A stretch of DNA of 64,000 nucleotides from Bifidobacterium oedipodis (GTDB taxonomy: Bacteria > Actinomycetota > Actinomycetes > Actinomycetales > Bifidobacteriaceae), in the NCBI RefSeq assembly GCF_012932425.1, contig NZ_JAAIII010000002.1, positions 62,001-126,000 on the forward strand, read 5' to 3'. The notes under the pieces are model-generated. The model searched no databases. It was not told the origin of the DNA and saw only the letters and a list, made by a program, of their open reading frames with translations. Shown piece after piece: positions 55,214-64,000 of this stretch (positions are counted from its first letter, which is position 1; each line of letters begins with the position of its first letter). The translations under genes and the position numbers were made by a program.

Positions 55214-56038
55214 TTATTCGTTTGCGCTGTCAATCGTGCAGGCCGGCTGGATGTAGTTGGCCGGGTCAATGGCTGTGATGGTCGGTTGTTCGCCGCACAC
55301 CGGGCAATCCGGCACGTGGGCGGGCAATGGCACGCGGCGAATATTCATGGTCAATGCGTCCACGGTGAGCATGCGGCCGATCAGCGGCTCGCCGACTCCG
55401 ACAATCAGTTTGACCGCTTCGGTGGCTTCCAGGCTGCCGATGACGCCGACCACGGCACCCAGTACGCCGGCCTGCCGGCATGTCGGTACTTCGCCTGCGG
55501 CGGGCATGTCACGGAAAATGCAGCGATAGCAGGGGCCTTCATGGGGGCGTATGGTCATGACCTGTCCGGCGAAGCCGACCACTCCCGCATGGATGAAGGG
55601 CTTGTCGGCCAGTACGCAGGCGTCGTTGATGAGGAATTTCGCGGCGAAATTATCGGTTGCGTCAACAACAAGATCGTATGGTTCGATCAGTTGGGCAATA
55701 TTGCCGGCATCCACGAGCATGTGATGGGTGGTGACCGTGACGTCGGGGTTCAGCGATCGCATGGCTTTAGCCGCTGAATCGACTTTGGGTTGCCCGATAC
55801 GTTCGGTGGTGTGGATGATTTGGCGTTGCAGGTTGCTCAGATCCACTACGTCGCCGTCCACCAAACCGATGTGGCCGACGCCGGCCGCCGCCAAATACAG
55901 GGCGACCGGCGATCCGAGACCTCCCGCGCCGATGATGAGCACGCTGGAGGCGAGTAGTTTTTTCTGGCCTTTGACGCCAAGCCCACGCAGGATCAGATGG
56001 CGCGAATACCGCTCCACTTGTTCGTCTGAGAATGCCAT
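55214..56038 (-). CDS. thiF: ThiF/MoeB-type adenylyltransferase
   Basis: Of 274 residues, an E1-like fold shows GAGGLGSPVALYLAAAG (ATP-binding), VDGDVVDLSNLQRQ, DATDNFAAKFLINDAC, and the zinc Cys pairs CYRC and CPVC. In this setting it would adenylate the ThiS C-terminus so sulfur can be added. Its start ATG 56038 abuts the thiG stop. The enzyme could also serve molybdopterin (MoeB), but the thiS neighbour argues for thiazole synthesis. Confidence 0.9.
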   Translation of the reverse strand: MAFSDEQVERYSRHLILRGLGVKGQKKLLASSVLIIGAGGLGSPVALYLAAAGVGHIGLVDGDVVDLSNLQRQIIHTTERIGQPKVDSAAKAMRSLNPDVTVTTHHMLVDAGNIAQLIEPYDLVVDATDNFAAKFLINDACVLADKPFIHAGVVGFAGQVMTIRPHEGPCYRCIFRDMPAAGEVPTCRQAGVLGAVVGVIGSLEATEAVKLIVGVGEPLIGRMLTVDALTMNIRRVPLPAHVPDCPVCGEQPTITAIDPANYIQPACTIDSANE

Positions 56039-56904
56039 CAGTGCAGATACCCCGTGGTCGGGCTGGAGGGCACGGCCTGCCCATGCGTCACCTTGCCAAG
56101 ACCGGACAGATATGCGGCACGGCCTGCATCGATGGCGTGCTTGAATGCTTCGGCCATCAACGGAATGTTGCCGGCGGAGGCGACGGCGGTGTATGCCATG
56201 ACGGCGTCCGCACCCATTTCCATCGCATCGCAGGCTTGGGAGGGCCGTCCGATGCCAGCGTCGATAATCACCGGAACGTTGGAGTTGGCGATGATGATTT
56301 CGATGAAATCACGCATTCGCAGGCCCATGTTGGAGCCGATAAGCGAGCCAAGCGGCATCACCGCAGCCGCACCGGCTTCTTCGAGCTGCTTGGCGGCGAT
56401 GGGATCGGGGAACATGTAGGGCATAACCACGAAGCCTTCCTTGGCCAGTTTTTCGGTGGCGCGGATGGTTTCGGCGTTGTCAGGCAGCAGATATTTGGTT
56501 TCATGCTCGATTTCGACTTTTACGAAATCGGTGTGGCACACTTCGCGGGCCAGTCGTGCGATGCGTACGGCTTCCTCGGCATTGCGCGCCCCGGAAGTGT
56601 TCGGCAGCAGGGTGATGCCTTCAGGAATGTAATCAAGCACCGAATGCTCGGTGGTTTGCGCGCGGCGTAGCGCCATGGTTACGATTTCGGTGCCTGCGTG
56701 TTCCACGGTTGCCTTGATGAGATTCAGATCGTAACGACCGGAGCCGAGAATGAAGCGCGAATGGAATTCATGTCCGCCAAGGTTAAGAGGCTTGTCTTCA
56801 ACAGGCATGGCCGGTGCGGCGGTGCCCACCGGATTGACCACGGTCGGCTGCTCGGGCAGCGGCGTCGCCTCGACGCGGGCTTCGGTAACGGGGTTCAAAT
56901 TCAT
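56038..56904 (-). CDS. thiG: Thiazole synthase
   Basis: From ATG 56904 (AAAGGAC upstream) it has 288 residues. The TIM-barrel enzyme shows [58 protein letters not shown] and [26 protein letters not shown]. It condenses deoxyxylulose-5-phosphate, ThiS thiocarboxylate and dehydroglycine into the thiazole. A 40-residue Pro/Val/Ala-rich N-terminal extension is unusual. It lies 60 bases from thiS. Confidence 0.95.
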   Translation of the reverse strand: MNLNPVTEARVEATPLPEQPTVVNPVGTAAPAMPVEDKPLNLGGHEFHSRFILGSGRYDLNLIKATVEHAGTEIVTMALRRAQTTEHSVLDYIPEGITLLPNTSGARNAEEAVRIARLAREVCHTDFVKVEIEHETKYLLPDNAETIRATEKLAKEGFVVMPYMFPDPIAAKQLEEAGAAAVMPLGSLIGSNMGLRMRDFIEIIIANSNVPVIIDAGIGRPSQACDAMEMGADAVMAYTAVASAGNIPLMAEAFKHAIDAGRAAYLSGLGKVTHGQAVPSSPTTGYLH

Positions 56905-56964
56905 TTCAAGTCCTTTCGGTATTTCCCCTACATGCATATGCGTTGTGGTGTGTGACGGGCGCAA

Positions 56965-57159
56965 TCAGCCGCCCTGCACGAACTGGACGATTTCCATAAC
57001 GCACTCGTCATCGAGCATCGTCTCGGCGCGGCGTTCGCGCGGAATGATTGCACCGTTGAGTTCGATGGCTACACGCTCCGCACGAAATCCGTGCGTCTGG
57101 AGGTAGTCGGCCACACTCATTGGCTCGATGAGCGTCACTTGTTCTCCGTTGACCTGCAT
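56965..57159 (-). CDS. thiS: Sulfur carrier protein ThiS
   Basis: This 64-residue ubiquitin-like protein ends in VQGG, the di-glycine that is adenylated by ThiF and carries the thiocarboxylate for ThiG. It begins MQVNGEQVTLIEPMSV. It is the first gene after the riboswitch, preceded by AAAGGACTGGCTG. A candidate attenuator lies just before its ribosome binding site. Confidence 0.93.
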   Translation of the reverse strand: MQVNGEQVTLIEPMSVADYLQTHGFRAERVAIELNGAIIPRERRAETMLDDECVMEIVQFVQGG

Positions 57160-57195
57160 CAGCCAGTCCTTTCTTACGTCTTCCCTATGAAAAAA

Positions 57196-57232
57196 GGCGC
57201 ACGAATGTAAGCCGTACCGTAAGTGGTGCGCC
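57196..57232 (-). terminator. Candidate attenuator hairpin between riboswitch and thiS
   Basis: A 7-base-pair stem (GGCGCAC/GTGCGCC) with a 23-base loop is followed on the minus strand by six T residues (57190-57195), 31 bases before the thiS start. It could end transcription when the riboswitch is liganded. Confidence 0.65.
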
Positions 57233-57429
57233 CATTCATGTGCCCTGACATGCGACCGAACGGCGTGCGCCGCGCGGCTGAATTATGCGGTTGCGTGCGA
57301 ATGGCAATGACTTGGCATCGCATGCAACGTGTCCGGATGCCGTGATGTTGATTGGCAGTGCGGTTCACTCTTCGTTGGAGAACCTGTAGACCATGCTCTG
57401 TTAGCATATCGGCCGAAATCTGAACAACG
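57233..57429 (-). other. Leader between TPP riboswitch and attenuator
   Basis: These roughly 200 bases belong to the transcript before thiS. No gene with a credible ribosome binding site was seen. An open frame of 77 codons here has no family resemblance and uses no start with a good Shine-Dalgarno. Confidence 0.5.
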
Positions 57430-57515
57430 ATTCCTTACGACGGCATAACCCGCTTCAAGTTCCCCGGTCGAAGTCTGCGCTTCCTCTCAGCCTTGCGGCT
57501 CCCGGTCGTTACCGG
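57430..57515 (-). promoter_or_regulatory. TPP riboswitch (THI element)
   Basis: On the minus strand, GGGAGCC, the CTGAGA core, GAACTTGA and GTCGTAAGGAA occur in the order of the thiamine pyrophosphate riboswitch, closed by a stem ACGAC/GTCGT. It lies about 270 bases before thiS and controls the thiS-thiG-thiF-rhodanese operon. Confidence 0.88.
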
Positions 57516-57540
57516 CCAGCATAGAAGCCCATGATGACAA

Positions 57541-57580
57541 AGGCCCGTTGCCGGTTGTGTTGGCAACCGGCAACGGGCCT
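57541..57580 (-). terminator. Terminator after argH
   Basis: A perfect 17-base-pair stem with a 6-base loop (AGGCCCGTTGCCGGTTG) lies 46 bases beyond the argH stop and is followed on the minus strand by TTTGT. Confidence 0.8.
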
Positions 57581-57625
57581 TGGCGTTGTATGAGCTAGAT
57601 ACGCCGTAGCAAGCGCATCAACATG

Positions 57626-59104
57626 TTAGAAGGTTCCGGGAGCCTTGTAGGCCGAGCCGTCGGACGTGGAGGCGGGGAATAGTTTGAGTTCTTCAAGTTG
57701 GGCTTTGGCGTCCACAATCTGTTCGCGCACACGACCGTAGGCGGTGCCGCCCTTGCCGTTGCGGGAGTCGACGGAACCGTGGCTCGACAGCACTTCGCGC
57801 ACCTTCGGCGCCTTGTCGGCCGGCAGGAAAGCCGCGAACGTGGAGATGAAGTCCTCGTCGGTCAGATCCCAAAGTTCCTGGCCACGGCTTTCGGCAATCT
57901 TGACGCATGCACCGGAAAGTTCGTGGGCATGGCGGAAGGGCACGCCGTTCTTGACCAGCCATTCGGCGATATCGGTGGCAAGGGCGAAACCGGTGGGCGC
58001 TTCGGCCTCCAAACGCTCCGCGTCGAAACGCATTGTCTGCACCATGCCGGTGAAGGCGGGCAGCAGCACTTCGAGCGTATCCACCTGATCGAATACCGCT
58101 TCCTTGTCTTCCTGCAAATCGCGGGCGTAGGCGGTGGGCAGACCCTTCAGTGTGGCCATCAGTCCGGTCAGATCGCCGATCAGACGGCCGGACTTGCCGC
58201 GGGCGAGTTCGGCGATGTCGGGGTTCTTCTTCTGCGGCATAATCGAAGAACCGGTGGAATAAGCGTCATCCAGACGCACGAAGGCGAATTCCTGCGTGTT
58301 CCAGATGATGATTTCCTCGCTCAGACGGGAGATGTCCACGCCGGCCATTGCCGCTACGAATGCGAATTCGGCCACAAGATCGCGTGAGGCGGTGCCGTCG
58401 ATGGAGTTGTCGGTCACCTTCGAGAAGCCGAGTTCGCGGGCCACGGCTTCAGGATCAAGACCAAGCGTGTTACCGGCAAGCGCACCGGAACCGTAGGGGG
58501 ATGCGTTGATGCGCTTGTCCCAGTCGATCAAACGCTGTACGTCGCGCATCAGCGGCCAGGCATGGGCCATAAGCTGGTGGGCGAGGAGCACCGGCTGAGC
58601 GTGCTGCATGTGGGTGCGGCCAGGCATGACGGTATGTCCGGCTTTTTCGGACTGAGCGATCAGCGCATGCACCAAATCAAGAAGTTCCCCGGCGATTACG
58701 CGGGCATGGCGGCGCAGCCACATGCGAATCAGGCAGGCGATCTGGTCGTTGCGGGAACGTCCGGCGCGCAATTTGCCGCCGAGTTCGTCACCGGCGATAT
58801 CCAGCAGGCCGCGTTCGAGAGCGGTGGCTTCATCCTCATCGTCCTCGACCGGAGCGAACGCGCCGGAATCGACGCGGCGCTGCAGTTCGTCGAGCGCATT
58901 CTCCATGCGATCGAGTTCATCGGCGGTCAACAGGCCGGCGCGGCCAAGCGCGCGGGCGTGTGCGCGGGAGCCGGCGATATCGTCGTCGGCGAGACGCCAG
59001 TCGAATTGAGTGGATTTGGACAGACGCGCAAGTTCAGCGGAAGGCCCGGAGGTGAAGCGGCCGCCCCACAGGGCGAGATGTTCGTTGGTGTTGGTTTCGG
59101 TCAT
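57626..59104 (-). CDS. argH: Argininosuccinate lyase
   Basis: From ATG 59104 it has 492 residues. The fumarase-type signature is [21 protein letters not shown], with [10 protein letters not shown] and [14 protein letters not shown] [14 protein letters not shown] holding other active-site residues. It cleaves argininosuccinate to arginine and fumarate. The ribosome binding site is weak. It is separated from argG by an AAA-ATPase gene, while the other arg genes are adjacent. Confidence 0.97.
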   Translation of the reverse strand: MTETNTNEHLALWGGRFTSGPSAELARLSKSTQFDWRLADDDIAGSRAHARALGRAGLLTADELDRMENALDELQRRVDSGAFAPVEDDEDEATALERGLLDIAGDELGGKLRAGRSRNDQIACLIRMWLRRHARVIAGELLDLVHALIAQSEKAGHTVMPGRTHMQHAQPVLLAHQLMAHAWPLMRDVQRLIDWDKRINASPYGSGALAGNTLGLDPEAVARELGFSKVTDNSIDGTASRDLVAEFAFVAAMAGVDISRLSEEIIIWNTQEFAFVRLDDAYSTGSSIMPQKKNPDIAELARGKSGRLIGDLTGLMATLKGLPTAYARDLQEDKEAVFDQVDTLEVLLPAFTGMVQTMRFDAERLEAEAPTGFALATDIAEWLVKNGVPFRHAHELSGACVKIAESRGQELWDLTDEDFISTFAAFLPADKAPKVREVLSSHGSVDSRNGKGGTAYGRVREQIVDAKAQLEELKLFPASTSDGSAYKAPGTF

Positions 59105-59162
59105 GGTTCTACCATACACACAAGTCTTCCGCTCGGCACAGAGTACGTAGACAAGACGAACG

Positions 59163-61004
59163 CTACTCAAGACGCTGGCATGCGACCGCGCAGCGACGGT
59201 TGCCGACCGCGATGCCCCAGCGCAGGCGTCCCTGCGCCTGCTGCGGCAGGTCACCCTCGTCATAGCCGTGTTCGTCGATCTGCTGCAGTGCGTCCTTCGC
59301 CTTAGCTTGCAACTGTCGCGCGAAATCTTCTTGCGAAGCGTCATCATTGCGCAAGTACTTGAGTTCGATGGTGATCAGCGGACGCACTGCAGGTGCGACG
59401 AACGAGAAGTTGGCCAGGTCTCCCCCGCTGGGTTCCAGACGCAAATCATATCGTCCGTATCCCGCTTCCTTATTGGATTTGGGATCAACATAGCCGGGAA
59501 CACCGAAGCAAAGGCCAGTGATAAGCATGTGCAGAGAGTTTTCGGAGGTCAAATCGAAGCTGGAAACACTGTCGCGCAGCACACGGGACAACTCAGCTCG
59601 CACGGTCTCCTCATCTCCGGAGCATAATGCGCGATGGAACCCGTCAAGACGGTCACGACCTCCTGACACATCGGCGAAACGATTGATGATCTCAGCTTTG
59701 TAAAGCTGCGCAATCTCTAGGTTAGGGATACGCAACCGACGTGGTAGGTCGGAACGGCCCGGTAGCGCAGTGTCCTCAGTGGTCAGGTAGCCGGCCAGAT
59801 ACAGCATCGACCAAATGGCCACGTTCTTCACGCCTAAATCGGGGAACACAACGCCAAGATCCAACGGCGCGGCAATCACCCCGCCGGGTTCCATAAGAGT
59901 GTAAATCTGACGCAGCGTGTCTGCGTTGGCTGAATGCAGCAGATCGCCCACCACACCATTACCTGAAGTGTTGCCCCAATAGACATCAGCAGCGCAGCCT
60001 TGTTTCAGGAAATTCAGTACGCTCCACGGGTTATAGACATCCTGCTGACCAAACCGGTAGCCGTCGTACCACTGCCGTGCAGTATCCATACCATCGACGC
60101 CATACCCTAGGTAGTTCGATAGGGCAGCGACTTCTTCTTCAGAGAAGCCATACCGCTCATCGAAATCGGTTGACATCGCAGTATTGACAACAAGATTGTT
60201 CAAATCGCTGAAAATGGATTCCTTACTAATGCGCTGCACACCGGTCAGGCAGGCGAATGCCAACATGTCACCTGAATCCTTCAACGTGCCAGTCAGCCAA
60301 GCCTTGACGAACGCGACCGCTTCATCATAATATCCGCCATTCGGCGCTGAATACGCTGTCATAATCGGCGCGTCGTATTCATCGAGCAGTACCACAACAG
60401 GACGCTGATGATAACGGTTCAGCAAAGCGACCAGTTTGGTCAACGACATTCGGCAATCATCCTCGCCCGCCTGCCGTGAGAGGATGCGTGTGACATAAGC
60501 ACGGTCATCATCCGGCAACGTCGCATCGTCCAGCAAATACCGATGACGTCCGTATTCGTCGGCGATCATATTGCGCAGGGATCCAAAGGTCTGTGACCAA
60601 GTCAGCCCTTTGGCAGTGAGCATGCTCATACTGACTACAGGATAGGCTCCTTGATATTGCCGATAATGACCGTTATCGGCTTGCCAGACATCCGTGCCTT
60701 CGAATAGGGGCGCATTGTCCCGACCATCCGGAGGAAGCTCGAAGAACGTGCGCATCATCGTCATGTTCAAGGTTTTGCCAAAACGGCGTGGGCGGCAAAA
60801 CAGGGTGACGGTATAGCCACTATCCAAGACGTCGGCGATAAGCTGGGTCTTGTCCACATATACCGATTGCGGGGCCACAGCCGCGAAATCCCCTTGACCG
60901 ATGGGCAGCCGCTTGCGTCCGGTTCTATCAACAATGCAGGCTTTGGCAGTGCGCCACACACCGTTGCCGCATGATTGCAAAGCAGTCGTTACCATACTGC
61001 GCAC
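59163..61004 (-). CDS. AAA-ATPase-like/PD-(D/E)XK nuclease-fold protein (DUF1703 type)
   Basis: Of 613 residues (GTG 61004 or ATG 60995), the N-terminal ATPase shows [19 protein letters not shown] (about 68-86) and Walker [14 protein letters not shown] (about 208-220). The C-terminal nuclease-like fold has [11 protein letters not shown] and [10 protein letters not shown], an Asp...Glu-x-Lys core. The family is patchy, often multi-copy in host-associated bacteria, and of unproven function; defence or mobile-gene origins are proposed. It lies between argH and argG on the same strand, breaking the usual argGH contact. Confidence 0.85.
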   Translation of the reverse strand: MRSMVTTALQSCGNGVWRTAKACIVDRTGRKRLPIGQGDFAAVAPQSVYVDKTQLIADVLDSGYTVTLFCRPRRFGKTLNMTMMRTFFELPPDGRDNAPLFEGTDVWQADNGHYRQYQGAYPVVSMSMLTAKGLTWSQTFGSLRNMIADEYGRHRYLLDDATLPDDDRAYVTRILSRQAGEDDCRMSLTKLVALLNRYHQRPVVVLLDEYDAPIMTAYSAPNGGYYDEAVAFVKAWLTGTLKDSGDMLAFACLTGVQRISKESIFSDLNNLVVNTAMSTDFDERYGFSEEEVAALSNYLGYGVDGMDTARQWYDGYRFGQQDVYNPWSVLNFLKQGCAADVYWGNTSGNGVVGDLLHSANADTLRQIYTLMEPGGVIAAPLDLGVVFPDLGVKNVAIWSMLYLAGYLTTEDTALPGRSDLPRRLRIPNLEIAQLYKAEIINRFADVSGGRDRLDGFHRALCSGDEETVRAELSRVLRDSVSSFDLTSENSLHMLITGLCFGVPGYVDPKSNKEAGYGRYDLRLEPSGGDLANFSFVAPAVRPLITIELKYLRNDDASQEDFARQLQAKAKDALQQIDEHGYDEGDLPQQAQGRLRWGIAVGNRRCAVACQRLE

Positions 61005-61098
61005 GCACCTTTCGCTGAATACATCAGAGAATTCCGCCGATGAATCTCATTGTATCCGCATCTATGCGACGCGACGGAACCGGTAACACTTATGCGAA

Positions 61099-61150
61099 AG
61101 CGGAGTCGAGGAATCCCGGCCGTGGTTGGTGGGGATTTCTCGACTCCGCT
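61099..61150 (-). terminator. Terminator after argG
   Basis: A 19-base-pair stem (AGCGGAGTCGAGGAATCCC, one G-U pair) with a 14-base loop lies 22 bases beyond the argG stop and is followed on the minus strand by TTTCGC. Confidence 0.75.
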
Positions 61151-61171
61151 GCGCTTGAGTCGGAATATTGA

Positions 61172-62410
61172 TTATTCGACGGTGTTGCTCGGCACTTCGA
61201 TGCCGTTGCCGAACTTGACATCGCGGGCTGCGGCAACGCGGGACGGCAGACCATAGATGTCGATGAAGCCGTTGGAGGACTTCTGATCGAAGCTGTCGCC
61301 GGAATCGTAGGTGGCGAGGTTGTAGTCGTACAGCGAGCTGTCGGAGCGACGGCCCGTCACCACGGCGCGACCACCGTGCAGCACCATGCGGATCTCACCG
61401 GAGACGTACTTCTGGGTGTCTTCGATGAAGGCGTTAAGGGACTGGGTGGCCGGGGAGAACCACTGCGCATCGTAGACCAGCTCGCCCCAACGCTTGTCGA
61501 TATCACGCTTGATACGGTGCTGTTCGCGTTCGAGGCAGCAGTTTTCGAGTTCCTGATGCGCGGTGATCAGCGCCACGGCACCCGGAGCCTCATAGAGCTC
61601 ACGGGACTTGATGCCGACCAGACGGTCTTCGATCAGGTCGATACGGCCGATGCCCTGAGCGCCGGCGCGACGGTTCATCTCTTCGATGGCCTGCAGCGGG
61701 GTGACGTCACGACCGTCGATCTTGACGGGGATGCCCTGCTTGAATTCGATGACAACTTCGTCTTCGACGGGCGGGAACGCCGGATCATCGGTGTAGGAGT
61801 AGCAGTCCTTGGTCGGGCCATTCCACGGATCCTCAAGGAAGCCGGTTTCAATGGCGCGGCCCCACACGTTCTGGTCGATGGAGAACGGGGACTTCTCGGT
61901 CTGCACGATCGGCAGCTTGTGCTCCTTGGCGAATGCGATTTCCACGTCGCGGGTCAGGGAAAGATCGCGAATCGGGCTGATGGCCTTCAGGGTCGGGTCG
62001 ATGGAGGCGATGGATACTTCGAAGCGCACCTGATCATTGCCCTTGCCAGTGCAGCCGTGGGAAATGGTGTCGGCACCGAACTGGTGAGCGGCGCGCACAA
62101 GGTGCTTGGAGATCAGCGGACGGGAGATTGCGGAGACCAGCGGGTAGACGCCTTCATACAGAGCATTGGCCTTCAGAGCCTTCATGCAGTATTCGTTGGC
62201 GAACTCGTCACGGGCGTCGACCACATAGGCTTCGACCGCGCCGCAGGCGAGGGCGCGCTGCTTGATGGTCTCCAGGCTTTCGCCACCCTGACCGACATCG
62301 AGCGAGACGGCCACGACATCCTTACCGGTGCGTTCCTTGAGGTACGAGATGGCCACGGAGGTATCAAGACCGCCGGAATAAGCCAGAACAAGACGATTGT
62401 TGTCTGCCAT
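61172..62410 (-). CDS. argG: Argininosuccinate synthase
   Basis: This 412-residue enzyme has the PP-loop [21 protein letters not shown] (about 5-25), the segment [14 protein letters not shown], and KSREIYEAPG-like [11 protein letters not shown]. It joins citrulline and aspartate with ATP. GAAAGGCAACCC precedes the ATG. It is 80 bases from argR, with an ArgR-type palindrome in the gap. Confidence 0.97.
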   Translation of the reverse strand: MADNNRLVLAYSGGLDTSVAISYLKERTGKDVVAVSLDVGQGGESLETIKQRALACGAVEAYVVDARDEFANEYCMKALKANALYEGVYPLVSAISRPLISKHLVRAAHQFGADTISHGCTGKGNDQVRFEVSIASIDPTLKAISPIRDLSLTRDVEIAFAKEHKLPIVQTEKSPFSIDQNVWGRAIETGFLEDPWNGPTKDCYSYTDDPAFPPVEDEVVIEFKQGIPVKIDGRDVTPLQAIEEMNRRAGAQGIGRIDLIEDRLVGIKSRELYEAPGAVALITAHQELENCCLEREQHRIKRDIDKRWGELVYDAQWFSPATQSLNAFIEDTQKYVSGEIRMVLHGGRAVVTGRRSDSSLYDYNLATYDSGDSFDQKSSNGFIDIYGLPSRVAAARDVKFGNGIEVPSNTVE

Positions 62411-62464
62411 GGGTTGCCTTTCTTAAAGTCACAAACAAACTGATTGCAAGTATATACAGTGCTA

Positions 62465-62478
62465 TGCATATTTATGCA
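62465..62478. promoter_or_regulatory. Putative ARG box before argG
   Basis: TGCATATTTATGCA is a perfect palindrome (6-base arms, 2-base centre) in the argR-argG gap. It resembles ArgR half-site arrays and is well placed to regulate argG. Binding is inferred. Confidence 0.5.
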
Positions 62479-62489
62479 CGGCGTGTCCG

Positions 62490-63002
62490 TCATTTGGAGG
62501 CGACGGTCAACAGCCAATCGGCTCGGGTTGAGGCTGTGTCGTCGTCGGCGCAAATCACCATTACCGTGTCGTCGCCGGCAATGGTGCCAAGCACACCTTC
62601 GATGGGTCGGCGATCAATTACCGATGCCACATACTGCGCCGCACCGGATGGCGTGTGCACCACGACAAGGTTGCGGGCCGCAGCCACGGAGGTGACCAGC
62701 CCGGACAGCACGCGTGACATCTGCTGTTCACCCCGCGCATTCGCATCCTCACCCTCACCGGCGGCATGACTGCGACCCACCGCATAGGCCACCGTGCCGT
62801 CATTAAGACGGGTTTTCACCGCATGCATTTCATCAAGATCGCGGCTAAGCGTGGCCTGCGTGACTTCAATGCCTTCATTGGCGAGGATGGATGAAAGTTG
62901 GGACTGCGAGGTGACGATGTATCTGGCCAACGCATCCTCAATGGCGCTCAGGCGGGCGGCCCGGGTGGCGGGTCGTTGCAGCGCGGTGTTTGCATCAGCC
63001 AT
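62490..63002 (-). CDS. argR: Arginine repressor
   Basis: From ATG 63002 (GAAGGAGAC upstream) it has 170 residues. A winged helix ([32 protein letters not shown]) and the arginine-binding hexamer domain ([39 protein letters not shown]) are present. An acidic-Ala linker joins them. It lies between argF and argG, as in the argCJBDFRGH order of bifidobacteria. Confidence 0.96.
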   Translation of the reverse strand: MADANTALQRPATRAARLSAIEDALARYIVTSQSQLSSILANEGIEVTQATLSRDLDEMHAVKTRLNDGTVAYAVGRSHAAGEGEDANARGEQQMSRVLSGLVTSVAAARNLVVVHTPSGAAQYVASVIDRRPIEGVLGTIAGDDTVMVICADDDTASTRADWLLTVASK

Positions 63003-63149
63003 GCAGGTCTCCTTCATCATCGTTCAACGGGGTTGCCGCCTCTGTTTGCGCCGATCGGCATAAGCGCATCATTCGGCATTCGCATATGCCATGGAAGCAT
63101 CGTCTCTGCCGCATGTGGCGGAGGTTTGCTTCCACGGCATATCGCATTG

Positions 63150-64000
63150 TTATGCCAGCAGGCTGTCGTCGCCGCGAGCCTTGCCGGTCAGCCAGGTCAG
63201 CAACGCCTTCTGGGCATGCAGACGATTTTCAGCTTCATCCCACACCACGGATTGCGGGCCATCAATCACCGAGGAGGTGACTTCCTTGCCGCGATAGGCG
63301 GGCAGGCAGTGCTGGAAGATCGCATCCGGCTTGGCCAGCGCCATCAGTTCGTCGTTAACCTGGTAATCCCAGAACGGCTTGGAACGAATGGCATATTCGG
63401 CCTCTTCACCCATGGAAACCCAAGTGTCGGTGAACACGCAGTCGGCACCGTCGGCAGCGGCCTTCGCATCGGTGGTGACGGTGATGGAACCGCCGGTTTC
63501 GGCAGCGATGCGCTTGGCATCCTCGACGATGTCGGGGCGGGGCAGGAAGCCCTGCGGTCCGGCCACGCGCACATCCATGCCAGCCACCGCGCCACCAAGC
63601 AGGTAGGAGTTGGCCATGTTATTGGCGGCGTCGCCCAGATAGGCGATGGTCTGGTTATGCAGGTTATCGACACCGCCGCGATGCTCGGCGATGGTCTGGA
63701 AGTCGGCGAGAATTTGGCAGGGATGGAAATCGTCGGTCAACGCGTTAACCACCGGATGGGTGGAATACTTGGCCATTTCTTCGACGCGATCCTGGCCGAA
63801 GGTGCGCCACACCACGCCGTAGGCCATGCGGTCAAGCACGCGGGCGGTGTCGGCCACCGGCTCACCGCGACCAAGCTGGGAGCCTGACTTGTCAATGACC
63901 AGCGGGTAGCCGCCGAGTTCGGCCACACCGATGGAGAAGCTGGAACGCGTGCGGGTTGAGGGCTTGTCGAACAGCACGGCGACGGCCTGCGGGCCGGCGA
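63150..64000 (-). CDS. argF: Ornithine carbamoyltransferase, 5' end beyond window
   Basis: The frame stays open to base 64000, so the N-terminus is outside the window. Visible are the carbamoyl-phosphate site FDKPSTRTRSSF, the segment HPCQILADFQTI (ornithine/carbamoyl contacts) and HCLPAYRGKEVTSSVIDG near the end. It converts ornithine and carbamoyl phosphate to citrulline, which ArgG then uses. It heads into argR with 148 bases between. Confidence 0.96.
   Translation of the reverse strand, partial: AGPQAVAVLFDKPSTRTRSSFSIGVAELGGYPLVIDKSGSQLGRGEPVADTARVLDRMAYGVVWRTFGQDRVEEMAKYSTHPVVNALTDDFHPCQILADFQTIAEHRGGVDNLHNQTIAYLGDAANNMANSYLLGGAVAGMDVRVAGPQGFLPRPDIVEDAKRIAAETGGSITVTTDAKAAADGADCVFTDTWVSMGEEAEYAIRSKPFWDYQVNDELMALAKPDAIFQHCLPAYRGKEVTSSVIDGPQSVVWDEAENRLHAQKALLTWLTGKARGDDSLLA

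Noticed and set aside
57174..57407. 77-codon frame in the thiS leader
   Set aside because: It overlaps the attenuator hairpin, lacks a ribosome binding site and resembles nothing.
61376..62443. 355-codon frame opposite argG
   Set aside because: It is antisense to argG, and the Asp/Gly/Val-rich product resembles no family.

Overview
This window looks like chromosomal DNA of a Bifidobacterium, probably of the B. longum group. That is an inference from high-GC coding, actinobacterial WhiB proteins, a WhiB2 - glycosyltransferase - DUF5719 neighbourhood, a tyrS - TPR - HAD - tlyA - nadK - recN neighbourhood, and an argF-argR-argG-argH order. No rRNA, tRNA, CRISPR array, transposase or prophage gene was seen.

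Layout. 1-3.7 kb: the 3' part of glgB, then an OmpR-type two-component pair. 3.7-4.9 kb: a small SOS-controlled S24 peptidase (UmuD'-like) under a near-perfect LexA palindrome, and comF. 4.9-15.2 kb: an envelope/differentiation block with a HAD phosphatase, a DUF1025-type protein, a DUF5719 protein, a very large GT2 glycosyltransferase, WhiB2, an LCP ligase, an EccC/FtsK-like double ATPase and a second WhiB. 15.3-22.5 kb: a PdtaS-like kinase, a hemolysin III (PAQR) protein behind tandem palindromes, GreA, an FKBP, a membrane protein, a NarL-type regulator facing its probable kinase, and a DUF805 protein. 22.7-29.2 kb: a bPH2-domain pair, a Fic-like protein with an altered motif, miaA/miaB and a small alarmone synthetase. 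29.2-39.3 kb: an EamA transporter, a BI-1 family protein with a Q/Y-rich tail, a DUF5067 protein, a third two-component system, a nicotinamidase, a formate/nitrite channel, and a GntR(YtrA)-ABC operon.

39.3-51.4 kb holds a conserved actinobacterial cluster, read leftwards: tyrS, a charged TPR-like protein, a HAD-IIA phosphatase, an unlisted 44-codon gene, tlyA, then nadK, recN and a HAD hydrolase. A rightward trkH-trkA-bactofilin cassette splits it between tlyA and nadK. 51.5-54.7 kb: two CmpB-type membrane proteins, one fused to DUF975, and an HD protein. 54.8-57.5 kb: thiS-thiG-thiF-rhodanese behind a TPP riboswitch and a candidate attenuator. 57.6-64 kb: argH, argG, argR and argF (cut by the window end), with an AAA-ATPase/PD-(D/E)XK gene inserted between argG and argH.

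Functionally, the window combines envelope building and sensing (LCP, GT2, WhiB, several kinases, Trk, PAQR), SOS and repair functions (UmuD'-like, RecN), translation and RNA modification (TyrS, MiaA, MiaB, TlyA, GreA), and the thiamine thiazole and arginine pathways. Start sites were chosen by Shine-Dalgarno spacing and domain limits. Family names come from motif recognition, without database searches.
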